DNA of 36,462 bases from Bacillota bacterium (GTDB lineage Bacteria > Bacillota > Clostridia > Christensenellales > QAND01): the NCBI GenBank assembly GCA_003150225.1, contig QAND01000023.1, forward strand, positions 106,645-143,106, given 5' to 3'. Shown in pieces: positions 23,524-31,870 of this stretch (within the stretch, counting starts at the first letter, position 1; each line of letters opens with the position of its first letter). A model generated the notes under the pieces. That model worked only from the letters and a program-made list of their open reading frames with translations, made no database searches and had not been told where the DNA came from. A program made the position numbers and the translations under genes.

Positions 23524-23547
23524 ACCATCAGGAAAGGATGTGTCGCC

Positions 23548-23805
23548 ATGGCACCCTATGATAGATATGGCCGGTATCGGCGGGTTCCTTGGGTTCCCTT
23601 CGTCTGGGGATTCTGGCCCATGCACCCGTCCCATCCGCCCAGGCCTCGGCCGCCCGTTGGGCCGCCGCCTCCGCCCGTCCGGCCTCCACAGCCCCCCAGA
23701 CCGCCTGTGGGCCCGACATCGACCCCCATAGGTCCAAGAGCGCCCATTCACGGCGGTCCCGGTCCGGCGCGCGCTCCGCTTCTCCGCTTCCCTCGGCAAA
23801 GCTGA
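23548..23805 (+). CDS. Proline-rich small basic protein
   Basis: The 85-aa product starts MAPYDRYGRYRR, has a short aromatic stretch (VPFVWGFWPM, about 16-25) and then a low-complexity tail of Pro, Arg and Gly with repeated RPPVGP and PPRP. AAAGGATG lies 7 nt before ATG 23548, and the stop is 2 nt before a strong terminator; together they support a real gene although composition alone would not. The opposite frame is glycine-rich and has no ribosome site. I cannot assign a family. Proline-rich tails of this kind occur in surface and spore-coat proteins, but no sporulation gene is visible here. Confidence 0.6.
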   Translation: MAPYDRYGRYRRVPWVPFVWGFWPMHPSHPPRPRPPVGPPPPPVRPPQPPRPPVGPTSTPIGPRAPIHGGPGPARAPLLRFPRQS

Positions 23806-23807
23806 TC

Positions 23808-23833
23808 AAAAGAGCCGGTTTCCCGGCTCTTTT
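23808..23833. terminator. Bidirectional terminator
   Basis: AAAAGAGCCGG (11 nt) pairs with CCGGCTCTTTT around the loop TTTC. It serves the plus-strand proline-rich gene and the minus-strand lipoprotein gene, which converge here. Confidence 0.9.
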
Positions 23834-23845
23834 CGCTTTTTTTCA

Positions 23846-24565
23846 TCATTCCCCATAGAAGTAGGATATTCTCCCACCGCCACCGTATTCAAATAGGCGT
23901 CGCACCAAGATGGCCTCCTGGGCCACGGGGTTTTCGGCACTGGTGGCCGTCTCCGGCACGCCCTCCAGCTTGAGAGGGATCTCATCCACCCTGCCGTTAA
24001 ATAGCACCCGTAGCTCCGTCATCCCACGGTCAAAGTACTGGACCGATAGGTTCAGTTCCTCCATCAGATTATCGTGAACATTGTTCCAGGTGAACTCCAG
24101 ATCATAGGCCACCGGGCCCTCCTCTCCCTCCCCTGGGAAGGGCCTCTTAACATCCAGATTTTTTACCCCCATGAATAGGTTCCCGGTGGGCTCGTAGGCC
24201 TGGCGATTCTGAGGCTGCCGCCCCCGGTATCGTCCACGCAAAAAATAGTTATCCAGTCCGGCGGTAGGCAGAATGCGGAGATCCATACAGCACAGGGGCT
24301 GATCCGTCAGGGGACAGACCACAATCCGGTAGTAGTAGCTGATTCGTTCTCCAAACTCCACCCGGACACAACGCAAAAGCTTGGCGGCAAAGTATTCCCC
24401 TTGCCCATAACCCACATCCTCCGCCTTCCAAAATAGTCCAATGCTCCTATGAAGGGTTGTGTCCCGGAGGTCCAAAGCCGACGCTGCCTCCATGGCGTAG
24501 TGCTCATAACAGCCGCCACAGATCAGCAGTACCAAGCATAACAATCCCAGCAAAACGCGTTTCAC
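23846..24565 (-). CDS. Putative lipoprotein, unknown
   Basis: The 239-aa product has an N-terminal signal (MKRVLLGLLCLVLLICGGC) with a likely lipidated Cys19; the lipobox is unusual because position -3 is Cys rather than Leu. The mature part is a beta-rich globular protein with no domain I recognise; it contains ISYYYRIVV, CPLTDQPLCC and GGGGRISYFYG near the end. The start is GTG 24565 with AAGGA 9 nt upstream. It follows the ArsR gene on the same strand, separated by a terminator, so it is probably expressed on its own. It ends just before the terminator at 23808. Confidence 0.68.
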   Translation of the reverse strand: MKRVLLGLLCLVLLICGGCYEHYAMEAASALDLRDTTLHRSIGLFWKAEDVGYGQGEYFAAKLLRCVRVEFGERISYYYRIVVCPLTDQPLCCMDLRILPTAGLDNYFLRGRYRGRQPQNRQAYEPTGNLFMGVKNLDVKRPFPGEGEEGPVAYDLEFTWNNVHDNLMEELNLSVQYFDRGMTELRVLFNGRVDEIPLKLEGVPETATSAENPVAQEAILVRRLFEYGGGGRISYFYGE

Positions 24566-24620
24566 GGAACCATATCCTTCTAGTTACTTACAGTTTGCCA
24601 AAGGGACACATGCCAAAGCA

Positions 24621-24646
24621 ATAAAAAAAGCCGCCCAAAGGCGGCT
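24621..24646 (-). terminator. Terminator of the ArsR gene
   Basis: On the minus strand AGCCGCC-TTTG-GGCGGCT is followed by seven T residues, 14 nt after the ArsR stop. Confidence 0.88.
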
Positions 24647-24659
24647 GACCATTCCCCGG

Positions 24660-25088
24660 TTATAGCTTTCCGCTGCCATCCAAAGCGAACCGCTCCAGGG
24701 CTACGCCGATGATGGCATTGATATGCCAATCCCCCAAGGAGTAGTAGATGTTCTTTCCCCGGCGAATGGGTTTTACCATCTGCTGCTGGCTGAGAATGCG
24801 CAAATGGTTGCTAACTGCGGGCTGGGAAGCGTCCAAGAGCTGGCATAACTCCTTTACGCATAGATCCCGGATGGAAAGAGCGTTGAGAATGCGCAGACGG
24901 GTGCCGTCTCCAAAGGCTTTGAAAAAACCGGCCAGCAGAATGGAGTTGGGATAATCCAGGATCTCCTCTCGGATGGCCTCCACGCTCAGGTTCCGCTCCT
25001 CCTGCCCTTTGGCGTCGCCCGCCAAGGCAAGAATATCCTCTCCAGAAAGCTCAATAACCTTGGCGGGCTGTTTCTTTTGGCTACTCAT
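24660..25088 (-). CDS. ArsR-family transcriptional regulator
   Basis: The 142-aa protein has an N-terminal extension of about 45 residues, then a winged helix: GFFKAFGDGTRLRIL (about 54-68), LCVKELCQLLDASQPAVSNHLRIL (about 76-99) and the wing IRRGKNIYYSL (about 108-118). Cys77 and Cys82 in the LCVKELC segment sit where ArsR/CadC sensors carry metal ligands (ELCVCDL), but one cysteine is shifted, so metal sensing is possible, not shown. I chose ATG 25088 because GGGAGGGG lies 5 nt upstream. A dyad overlapping the -10 region suggests self-repression. No obvious metal pump follows. Confidence 0.9.
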   Translation of the reverse strand: MSSQKKQPAKVIELSGEDILALAGDAKGQEERNLSVEAIREEILDYPNSILLAGFFKAFGDGTRLRILNALSIRDLCVKELCQLLDASQPAVSNHLRILSQQQMVKPIRRGKNIYYSLGDWHINAIIGVALERFALDGSGKL

Positions 25089-25112
25089 GGGGTCCCCTCC
25101 CAATTACAATCC

Positions 25113-25134
25113 ATATATCATGATGCTATTATAT
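25113..25134. promoter_or_regulatory. Candidate ArsR operator and promoter region
   Basis: An imperfect 22-bp dyad (ATATATCATGA/TGCTATTATAT, 7 of 11 positions symmetric) lies 24 nt upstream of the ArsR start. On the minus strand it contains TATAAT. TTGACG (25144-25149) lies only 12 bp from that TATAAT but 17 bp from TAGCAT inside the dyad. Self-regulation is inference. Confidence 0.4.
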
Positions 25135-25154
25135 TTTTCTCCACCCGTCAAGCC

Positions 25155-25676
25155 CTAAAGCCGGGGACGGACGGTTCCCAGGTAAAAGTATTGAAACAAC
25201 AGCAGAATATAGTCATAGGCAATGAACAACACGTACACCAGGGGAATCAGTGCCCAGCTGGGAATGTGTGACAGATAGGGCAAAAGCGAGCCCCCGGCGG
25301 CGCCATCGGCAATGAGCAGCATGGCGGCAGTAAAGAAAAGCATCTTCAAGACCCAGCGGAAGAACGGATCCCGCCGTCCATCTAAAAAGGGCTTGATCAA
25401 GGGATATAGGCCCAACAGCAGGGTATAGGGCGCAAGATGGGCAAAGCTTGCGATGAACCCCAATCCAAAGATGGAGGTAATGGCATAGGCCAAAATCGAA
25501 AGATAGAGCTCGTCCTCCGCCGCTATCCCAGAGAGGGGAATCCCCGCCAAAGCCATGAGGGGAATCTCAGCCCAGGTGGGCACTAGCCGTATCAAATAGA
25601 GAAACACCATGGAAATCAGGCAGAGCATGGCAGAAAGGGTCAGCTTATGGGCGGTCTCGCCGGTGCGAAAATTCAA
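25155..25676 (-). CDS. Polytopic membrane protein, unknown
   Basis: I do not recognise the family. The 173-aa product has about five hydrophobic helices (near 15-30, 35-52, 58-80, 105-124, 140-165). The start is TTG 25676, with AGGAGG 5 nt upstream and 9 nt after the J-domain stop; no ATG lies at the head of the frame. It ends 66 nt before the ArsR start on the same strand. It resembles small substrate-binding (S) components or other clostridial membrane proteins in size, but I see no specific motif. Operon context with the J-domain and DUF5685 genes is the main clue. Confidence 0.68.
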   Translation of the reverse strand: MNFRTGETAHKLTLSAMLCLISMVFLYLIRLVPTWAEIPLMALAGIPLSGIAAEDELYLSILAYAITSIFGLGFIASFAHLAPYTLLLGLYPLIKPFLDGRRDPFFRWVLKMLFFTAAMLLIADGAAGGSLLPYLSHIPSWALIPLVYVLFIAYDYILLLFQYFYLGTVRPRL

Positions 25677-25685
25677 GACGGCCTC

Positions 25686-26336
25686 CTAACAGCAGAAGAT
25701 ATAGGGCATCCGGCCGCAGCCGGAACACATGGAGGAAATCAACAGGCATTGGCAAAGCTGGCACATACTGTTGTCGGCATTGCCATAGGCCCGGCGGGTA
25801 AAGCCCCGGGCGGCGCCGTTATAGGCGGCGTAGGCCTGATTGTACTCATAGTTGTTGGGATCCATCTGTACCGCGGTCTGAAAAAACTGGCGGGCCTGCG
25901 TATGCCAATTCTTCTGGTTGTAGCAAACCCCCATGAGGTAGTACCACTCGGCAGGCCGCTCCGTCATATTAAGCAGCATGGCCTCGGCCTCATCGGTACG
26001 GCGCTGGGCCAAAAGCTGGCGAATGGCGTTAAAGAGCCCTGCCTGACTGCCGGTATAACCGGTGCTTCCCCCGGTGGCGCCGCCGTATCCGTAGCCGCCG
26101 GATGCGCCGCCGCCAAACCCGGTATTGACGTTTTTTCCCGTGAGCATATCGTAGGCCGCGTTGATTTCCTTCATCTTCTCCATGGCCCACTCGTACTGAT
26201 TGGTATTGCGGTATTTATCCGGGTGATATTTCTTTGCAAGCTCCCGGTATGCCTTTTTGATGGTTTCCTGGTCGTCGCCGGGCTTTACCCCCAGCACCTT
26301 ATAGGGATCCAACTTCTTCTTTTTCCTCCTGCCCAT
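25686..26336 (-). CDS. J-domain protein with TPR-like middle and cysteine-rich tail
   Basis: The 216-aa protein starts with a J-domain (about 9-66) carrying the HPD tripeptide (38-40), which stimulates DnaK. A Gly/Tyr/Ser-rich linker follows (about 70-98), then tetratricopeptide-like helices (about 100-175), and a tail with seven cysteines in about 26 residues (CQLCQC, CSGC, final CC). It lacks the DnaJ zinc fingers and substrate domains, so it is a specialised co-chaperone. The ATG lies 38 nt inside the DUF5685 gene without a clear ribosome site; TTG 26312 (12 nt after AGGAGG) is an alternative start that would give a J-domain beginning at DPYKVLG. The tail could bind metal; that is inference. 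Confidence 0.87.
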   Translation of the reverse strand: MGRRKKKKLDPYKVLGVKPGDDQETIKKAYRELAKKYHPDKYRNTNQYEWAMEKMKEINAAYDMLTGKNVNTGFGGGASGGYGYGGATGGSTGYTGSQAGLFNAIRQLLAQRRTDEAEAMLLNMTERPAEWYYLMGVCYNQKNWHTQARQFFQTAVQMDPNNYEYNQAYAAYNGAARGFTRRAYGNADNSMCQLCQCLLISSMCSGCGRMPYIFCC

Positions 26337-27120
26337 ATAGGGCCAAATGGGTCCGGGCAGCCATCCCCTTTTCCAGGGTATTTCGGACGATGCCCAGGGC
26401 CGTTTGGGTTAACTCCAACCGGCCACACTCCTCCTCCACCACGCTCAACGCATGCCACAGGGCAAACTCCATGGCCTCCACAGCGGCCTCCCGGCTGCCC
26501 CATTCCAGGCGAAGCACATTGTAGCCTCCCCGCTCCAGATCCTCATCGTAATCCATAAGAGCGTCCAAAAGGTACAGCCAACGGCCCACATGGTAGAATA
26601 ACCGGTAAAGCGGGGTGTCCGGCTCTCCAGCCAGCGCCGCCATCATGGAAGCGGTGGTATCGGCCGCCATATCGGACACCGGACAGCTTTCCTCTTCCAA
26701 CCTCTGAAGAGCGGCAATGGAGCGCTCCACCGCCAACGCCGCCTGGGGCTGACGGGCAACCGCCCGGCGAAAATCCCCTCGGAGCAGCCATCCCATAAGC
26801 CTGCGGGATGTCTTTCCCTCGTCTGCGATATCGTCTAGAATTTTGTAATAGGATAAAATCGCATTGAGGTCGGCGCAATACCGTGTGCTCCCTGTGCGGA
26901 TGGCGCGCTTTTTTCGAAAAGGATTTCCCCGGCAGCGGATGGTCTCCATCCCCGCCTCCGATCCTCCCGAAAGCATCAACGCTAGAAACGCGCAGTCAAA
27001 GGTAAGGGTCATCCGGCTCCGGCGGCCCATCTCCCGGCATACACCGCAGTAATAGGCGGAAAAAAGCTCCTTTTCCCCCTCCTCCAGCAGCTCCGGGATG
27101 GGCCTTACATAGCCAAACAT
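26299..27120 (-). CDS. DUF5685-family protein
   Basis: The 273-aa protein matches DUF5685 of Clostridia: N-terminal MFGYVRP, an [13 protein letters not shown] block (Cys25 and Cys28), [12 protein letters not shown], then [20 protein letters not shown] (about 80-100), and a helical C-terminal half. No function is known to me. The DDxxDE-like stretch recalls isoprenoid enzymes, but nothing else supports that and I do not claim it. AGGAGG is 6 nt before ATG 27120. It follows trpS by 21 nt and overlaps the J-domain gene by 38 nt. The conserved pairing with a J-domain protein suggests a client-chaperone relation. Confidence 0.85.
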   Translation of the reverse strand: MFGYVRPIPELLEEGEKELFSAYYCGVCREMGRRSRMTLTFDCAFLALMLSGGSEAGMETIRCRGNPFRKKRAIRTGSTRYCADLNAILSYYKILDDIADEGKTSRRLMGWLLRGDFRRAVARQPQAALAVERSIAALQRLEEESCPVSDMAADTTASMMAALAGEPDTPLYRLFYHVGRWLYLLDALMDYDEDLERGGYNVLRLEWGSREAAVEAMEFALWHALSVVEEECGRLELTQTALGIVRNTLEKGMAARTHLALYGQEEKEEVGSL

Positions 27121-27141
27121 GCCATTCCTCCTAGGATGGGA

Positions 27142-28140
27142 TCAACGCAGGCCAATGAACCCCATCTTCCTATATACCTTGCTCATGGTGCGGTTCGCCA
27201 CACGGGCTGCTTTCTCGCGGCCCTCCTTCATAAGGGCCTCCAGCTGCCCCTTGTCGGCGATAAGCCGTTTATACTCCGCCTGGATGGGAGACAGCTCTCC
27301 AATGACGGCGTCGGCCACAGCGGATTTCAAGTCGCCATATCCCTTGCCGGCAAAGGCATCCTCAATCTGTTCCATGGTCTGCCCGCTGAGGGCTCCCAAA
27401 ATGCCCATAAGGTTGGTGATCCCCGGCTTATCCTCCCGCGCGGTCACGCTGCCCTCGGAATCGGTCACCGCCCGGCGAAGTTTTCGCACGATGACATCGG
27501 GATCGTCCAAAATGGCGATGAATCCGTTTTCATTCTCATCGGACTTGCTCATCTTTTTGGTGGGCTCCTGAAGGGACATCACCCGCGCGCCCAATTTGGG
27601 GATGTAGGGCTCCGGAACCCGAAACACATCGCCATAGATGTTGTTAAACCGGATGGCAATATCCCGGGTGATCTCCAGATGCTGCTTTTGATCGGCTCCC
27701 ACCGGCACCAGATCGGTGTTGTACAAAAGGATGTCCCCCGCCATCAGCACGGGATAATCGAAAAGACCGGCGTTGATGTTGTCCGGATGCCGTTCGGATT
27801 TCTCCTTAAACTGGGTCATGCGGCCCAGCTCCCCATAATAGGTGTAGCAGTTAAGCGCCCAGCACATCTGGGAATGGGCCGCCACATGGGACTGCACAAA
27901 TACGGTGTTCTCCTGGGGATCCAATCCCAGGGCCAGCAGCAGGGCAAAGGTCTCGTAGGTCCGCCGACGAAGCTCCGCCGGCACCTGCCGCACCGTCACG
28001 GCATGGAGATCCACCACGCAGTAATAGCAATCGTATTCCGCCTGAAGGTTCTTCCAATTTCGAAGCGCGCCAATGTAGTTGCCCAGGGTCAGCCCGCCCG
28101 AGGGCTGAATCCCGCTAAATATGACCTTTTTTTGTTCCAT
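27142..28140 (-). CDS. trpS: Tryptophanyl-tRNA synthetase
   Basis: Class I synthetase that charges tRNA-Trp in the cytosol. The 332-aa product has the HIGH-like [13 protein letters not shown] (residues 13-25), the DLHAVTVRQ segment (about 44-52), [20 protein letters not shown] (about 132-151) and KMSKS (196-200). The length is typical of bacterial TrpRS. I chose ATG 28140, 5 nt after the DUF503 stop, because GGGGTGA lies just upstream; the GTG 9 nt earlier is part of that site. There is no room for a T-box leader in front, so it is probably read from an upstream promoter. Confidence 0.96.
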   Translation of the reverse strand: MEQKKVIFSGIQPSGGLTLGNYIGALRNWKNLQAEYDCYYCVVDLHAVTVRQVPAELRRRTYETFALLLALGLDPQENTVFVQSHVAAHSQMCWALNCYTYYGELGRMTQFKEKSERHPDNINAGLFDYPVLMAGDILLYNTDLVPVGADQKQHLEITRDIAIRFNNIYGDVFRVPEPYIPKLGARVMSLQEPTKKMSKSDENENGFIAILDDPDVIVRKLRRAVTDSEGSVTAREDKPGITNLMGILGALSGQTMEQIEDAFAGKGYGDLKSAVADAVIGELSPIQAEYKRLIADKGQLEALMKEGREKAARVANRTMSKVYRKMGFIGLR

Positions 28141-28145
28141 ATGCT

Positions 28146-28436
28146 TCACCCCATGGGAATAATCTCAGTTCTCAGTTCCACGTAGCAAAATCGTGGATCC
28201 TCATAGATGCGCCGGCTCACATGATCGATGACCCGCTCCGCCACCCTGTGATCCGACGTAGCCTTGCAGAGTCCTGCCTCAAAGAAAGCGGTGCTGTCCT
28301 GCCAGCCGGTTTCCGTTGCCGAAACACGGCATTCCCGCTCCATTTCCGCCAAAAAGCCCTTGACTACCCGCCGTTTGTCCTTCAATGTGCCCCGATCCGT
28401 CAATTTCAACAGGGCGCGGATGGCTGCAATATACAT
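28146..28436 (-). CDS. DUF503-family protein (YlxP-like)
   Basis: The 96-aa protein belongs to DUF503, represented by B. subtilis YlxP, whose gene lies in the nusA-infB-rbfA region. Family features are [17 protein letters not shown] (about 18-34), [12 protein letters not shown] and the C-terminal beta strand ending in a short tail. The fold is a ferredoxin-like alpha/beta, and a role in ribosome maturation is suspected but not proven. The ATG lies 3 nt after the thrC stop with no strong ribosome site, so it is probably translated by coupling. Here it sits apart from nusA and rbfA, between thrC and trpS. Confidence 0.82.
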   Translation of the reverse strand: MYIAAIRALLKLTDRGTLKDKRRVVKGFLAEMERECRVSATETGWQDSTAFFEAGLCKATSDHRVAERVIDHVSRRIYEDPRFCYVELRTEIIPMG

Positions 28437-28439
28437 CAG

Positions 28440-29912
28440 CTAGCGGGCCCTGTCAAGCCAGGCCAACAGCGCCTCCCCCATCTCCGCCGCGCCGCAGGTG
28501 TCCAGCAGACGGGGTTCTGCGGTGAGGGCCTCAATCAGGGGCATGGGCAGCTTCAGCCCGGTAACATCCGCCAGCTGGTAGGGGGCGAACTCATCATCCT
28601 GGGGCTCCCGCCCAAGGGCGCGAAGCACATCGCTGCTGAACTTAAAGGGACTGGCGGTGCAGACCAATACCGCCTTATTGCCGGTAGCCGGCAGCTCCTC
28701 ATACACCGCTCGGCCGATGGCGCTGTGGGGATCCAGCACATAGCCTCCCCGGCGGTACGCGCGCCCAATGGCCTGAGCCCCGGCAGCATCGTCCGCCCAG
28801 CCCGCCAGGAAGTCCTCGGAAAACCGGTTCAAAAGGGCATTGCCCACGGCATAATCCCGTCCCTGAGCCAAATCCTCCATATAGGCTTTAACCAGATCGG
28901 GATCCTGGGTGCAGTGGTATAACAGCCGTTCCAGATTGCTGGATACCAGAATATCCATGGAGGGAGAGGTGGTTTTATGAAGGGTTCCCCCCGCCCGGTA
29001 CACCCCGTCGGAGAAGAACTTAGTCAAGACGTTGTTCCGGTTGCTGGCGCAGATGAGTTTCCCCACGGGCAATCCCATCTGTTTCGCATACCAGCCTGCC
29101 AGGATGTTTCCAAAATTGCCGGTGGGAACGATGAAATCCACCTGGTCTCCCAGCTCGATCTCCCCCGCCGACAGCAGCTTTACATAGGAGGAAAAATAGT
29201 ACGCCACCTGAGGAACCAGCCGGCCGAAATTGATGGAGTTGGCGCTGCTAAAGGCATAGCCTCGTTCTCCCACCAGGCGGGCCATTTCGGGATCCCCCAT
29301 AATGGCCTTAACGCCACGCTGACAGGCATCGAAATCCCCCTCCACCCCCAGGGTCTGGACATTCTTCCCCTTCTGAGTGATCATCTGCCGTTTCTGGGCG
29401 TAGGATACCCCATCCTTGGGATAGTAAACGCAGATGGCGGTACCGGGCTTATCGGTAAAGCCGGACAGTGCCGCTTTGCCGGTATCGCCGCTGGTGGCCA
29501 CCAGAATCAACACGGTCTTATCCTGGCCCAGTTTTTCCATGGAAAGCCGCATGAGGCCAGGCAGCACGCATAGGGCGATGTCCTTAAAGGCCAGGGTAGG
29601 GCCATGGAACAGCTCCAAGCCAAAAAGGCCGTCTCCGATGGATACCAAAGGCGCAGTGTCGGAGTGGGAGAAGGCGGCGTAGCCCTCTCGGGTCACCTTG
29701 AGGATATCCGCATAGGTGAAGTCCGTCAAAAAGGACGCAATAACCTGGGCCGAAAGCTCTGGATAGCTGAGCCGGGCCATTTTGGCAATCTGACTTAGGG
29801 AAAACTGGGGAAAGGCTTCGGGTATAAAAAGCCCGCCGTCCGGTGCAATTCCCATCAGCACCGCTTCGGCGGGCGATACGCCTTCGCCACCCCTCGTGGA
29901 GAAGAACTGCAT
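28440..29912 (-). CDS. thrC: Threonine synthase
   Basis: ThrC converts O-phosphohomoserine to threonine with pyridoxal phosphate. The 490-aa protein has the N-terminal FFSTRGG motif, the PLP lysine at about residue 110 in HGPTLAFKDIAL, ATSGDTGKAAL (about 130-140), and the C-terminal lid region. The length matches the long bacterial and fungal type. I chose ATG 29912 because TAAGGAGG, which includes the stop of the upstream P-loop gene, is 5 nt upstream; the longer open frame lies inside that gene. The thrC gene is usually next to thrB or hom, but neither is here. Confidence 0.95.
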   Translation of the reverse strand: MQFFSTRGGEGVSPAEAVLMGIAPDGGLFIPEAFPQFSLSQIAKMARLSYPELSAQVIASFLTDFTYADILKVTREGYAAFSHSDTAPLVSIGDGLFGLELFHGPTLAFKDIALCVLPGLMRLSMEKLGQDKTVLILVATSGDTGKAALSGFTDKPGTAICVYYPKDGVSYAQKRQMITQKGKNVQTLGVEGDFDACQRGVKAIMGDPEMARLVGERGYAFSSANSINFGRLVPQVAYYFSSYVKLLSAGEIELGDQVDFIVPTGNFGNILAGWYAKQMGLPVGKLICASNRNNVLTKFFSDGVYRAGGTLHKTTSPSMDILVSSNLERLLYHCTQDPDLVKAYMEDLAQGRDYAVGNALLNRFSEDFLAGWADDAAGAQAIGRAYRRGGYVLDPHSAIGRAVYEELPATGNKAVLVCTASPFKFSSDVLRALGREPQDDEFAPYQLADVTGLKLPMPLIEALTAEPRLLDTCGAAEMGEALLAWLDRAR

Positions 29913-29922
29913 AATATCCTCC

Positions 29923-30336
29923 TTATGCCACCTTGCGGTCCCGGATAAAGGCGGGAACGGCATCTTCCTCAGCGCTGATGGAGAGGATAAGCTTCACCTT
30001 ATGCGCCTCACTCAAGGCCTCCAAGCGTTCCAGAAGGGGCAGAAGCTCCGTTAAAGAGCCGTCCATAAACTTCAAAAAGCTGTCCACAAAGATGGTGTGT
30101 ATATCAAAATCACCGGCCATGATGCCGGCAACAAATCCATAGAACTCATCGTTTTTGCGTACGTTGTATTCCCCCACGTCCACCAGGCGGATGGCGTGTT
30201 TTAGGTCAAACATGCGGTCACAGTCCTCATCGATGAAGACGATCTTACCCAGAGAGTCGTTCAAAATTGCGTTGGCCATATCCACCATGCGCCGCGTCTT
30301 GCCGGAGCCGGCGATACCGCACACAAATCCTATCAT
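29923..30336 (-). CDS. Small P-loop protein, unknown
   Basis: The 137-aa product starts MIGFVCG and has a Walker A motif GIAGSGKT near residue 9, then KIVFIDEDCDRMFDL, a TIFVDSFLKF segment that could be a Walker B-like strand (about 84-93) and a helical C-terminus. I recall similar short P-loop proteins in Clostridia with no known role. I chose ATG 30336 with GGGGGTG 6 nt upstream. A TATAAT lies upstream, so it may head the thrC-DUF503-trpS operon; thrC follows 10 nt after its stop. It is too short for a kinase with a known substrate domain. Confidence 0.7.
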   Translation of the reverse strand: MIGFVCGIAGSGKTRRMVDMANAILNDSLGKIVFIDEDCDRMFDLKHAIRLVDVGEYNVRKNDEFYGFVAGIMAGDFDIHTIFVDSFLKFMDGSLTELLPLLERLEALSEAHKVKLILSISAEEDAVPAFIRDRKVA

Positions 30337-30371
30337 CTGGAGCACCCCCATTTTGTTTTCTTCTTAATCTC

Positions 30372-30377
30372 ATTATA
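30372..30377 (-). promoter_or_regulatory. Candidate -10 for the P-loop/thrC operon
   Basis: TATAAT on the minus strand, 35 nt upstream of the P-loop gene start. The matching -35 (TGGATC at 17 bp) is weak. Confidence 0.45.
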
Positions 30378-30432
30378 ATACATGTTCCGGTTTTGATCCA
30401 GCATCAATTCGCCCCATATCAAACGGGAAAGC

Positions 30433-30455
30433 AAAGAGCCCCAAAGGGGCCCTTT
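30433..30455 (-). terminator. Weak terminator after the acyltransferase gene
   Basis: AAAGAGCCCC-AAA-GGGGCCCTTT forms an imperfect stem (one A-C mismatch), 1 nt beyond the stop of the gene at 30457. The T tract downstream is broken, so read-through is likely. Confidence 0.5.
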
Positions 30456-30456
30456 G

Positions 30457-31857
30457 TTATTTCTTCTTCCGTCTTGCGTTCATCAGCCGCTCATAGGTCT
30501 CGGGCTCGATCTCCCGGAGCATGGCCACCAGCTCGCCATCGCTCATGACGGTGTTGCGGCCCGCCTCGTATTCCTTGTCTACCCGCTCCTTCATTTGAAT
30601 CGCCAGTTCGCTGCGCTTGCCGATGGCCTCCTCGTCGGATAACCGGAAATACCCCTTGATCCAGTGAGCGATGCCTGCCGAACCAGAAAAGGCGTCCACC
30701 GCTACCAGAGCCGGGCGGTTCAGGATAGCCGCCGTATCAAAGATGTTATAGATCTCCTCGTCCTTCAACAGGCCATCAGCGTGGATGCCCGCGCGGGTCA
30801 CGTTGAAGTTCCGGCCCACAAAGGGGGTATTGGGCGGGATCGCGATGCCGATCTCCTCTTCAAAGTAGGTGGCAATATCGGTAATGGCCGAGAGATCCAT
30901 GCCGTCGGTGGTCCCCCGCAAGGAGGCATACTCGATGGCCATGGCCTCCAGGGGACAGTTCCCCGTCCGCTCGCCAATGCCCAACATGGCGCAGTTCACG
31001 CCGCTGCATCCGTAGAGCCAGGCGGTGGCGGCATTGGTGACCACCTTGTAAAAATCGTTATGGCCATGCCACTCCATGTACTCCGGAGGCACATCGGCGT
31101 ATTGGCGCAAACCGTAGATGATGCCCTGGACACTCCGGGGCAGGGAAGCCCCGGGGTAACTGACCCCATAACCCATGGTATCGCAAACCCGAATCTTGAT
31201 GGGAATGCCGCTCTCCTGGGAGAGCCGCATCAGCTCGGTAGCAAAGGGTACCACAAACCCGTAGAAATCCGCCTTGGTAGTATCCTCCAGATGGCACCGG
31301 GGGCTGATGCCGTAGTCAAGGGCGCTCTTGACGATCCCCAAATACAGATCCATGGCCTCCCGGCGGGTCTTGCCCATCTTTTTAAAGATATGATAATCCG
31401 AACAGCTCATGAGGATGCCCGTCTCCCGCACCCCAGCGTCCTTCACCAGCTGAAAATCCTTGGGATTGGCCCGAATCCAGGTGGTGATTTCCGGAAACTG
31501 CAAACCAAGATCCTGACAGGCACGCATGGCACGCTGATCCTTGTCGGTATACAGGAAAAACTCGCTCTGCCGGACGATGCCCTTGGGCCCCGAAAGGCGG
31601 CTCAGCATCTTGTAAACATCAACGATCTGCTCCACTGTAAAGGGCGAACAGGCCTGCTGGCCGTCCCGGAAAGTGGTGTCAGTGATCCAAATATTCTCCG
31701 GCATATACTGGGGCACCAGCCGGTGGTTGAAGCTCACCTTGGGCACCGAGGTATACTCAAACAGCTCCCGGTATAGTTTGGGCTCGTCCACATCCTGGAG
31801 CTGGTATTTATAGTCGTTTTCCTCCAACAGATTATCTCTTTTGTTTAACTCAAGCAT
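30457..31857 (-). CDS. Re-citrate/homocitrate synthase-like acyltransferase
   Basis: The 466-aa protein belongs to the HMGL-like pyruvate carboxyltransferase family, which condenses acetyl-CoA with a 2-oxoacid. Active-site motifs are TDTTFRDGQQ (about 59-68), SCSDYHIF, RCHLEDTTKADFYG, the metal motif HGHNDF (about 264-269), GIGERTGN (about 292-299) and RAGIHADG. The LeuA C-terminal regulatory domain is not evident. The sequence fits the clostridial group that includes Re-citrate synthase of Clostridium kluyveri (relative of homocitrate and isopropylmalate synthases). Position 13 nt after aspartate aminotransferase, whose product or substrate is oxaloacetate, favours citrate formation. Isopropylmalate or homocitrate synthesis remain possible. 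AAAGGAG precedes ATG 31857. Confidence 0.72.
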   Translation of the reverse strand: MLELNKRDNLLEENDYKYQLQDVDEPKLYRELFEYTSVPKVSFNHRLVPQYMPENIWITDTTFRDGQQACSPFTVEQIVDVYKMLSRLSGPKGIVRQSEFFLYTDKDQRAMRACQDLGLQFPEITTWIRANPKDFQLVKDAGVRETGILMSCSDYHIFKKMGKTRREAMDLYLGIVKSALDYGISPRCHLEDTTKADFYGFVVPFATELMRLSQESGIPIKIRVCDTMGYGVSYPGASLPRSVQGIIYGLRQYADVPPEYMEWHGHNDFYKVVTNAATAWLYGCSGVNCAMLGIGERTGNCPLEAMAIEYASLRGTTDGMDLSAITDIATYFEEEIGIAIPPNTPFVGRNFNVTRAGIHADGLLKDEEIYNIFDTAAILNRPALVAVDAFSGSAGIAHWIKGYFRLSDEEAIGKRSELAIQMKERVDKEYEAGRNTVMSDGELVAMLREIEPETYERLMNARRKKK

Positions 31858-31870
31858 CGATTCGCTCCTT

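Noticed and set aside
23505..23530. Sporulation sigma-factor promoter (CATANNNT-type) in front of the proline-rich gene
   Set aside because: Two loose -10 matches exist but no -35 at the right distance, and no sporulation gene is in the window.
26820..26900. DUF5685 as a terpene or prenyl synthase
   Set aside because: Only a single DDxxDE-like stretch fits; the second metal motif and the fold signature are not visible.
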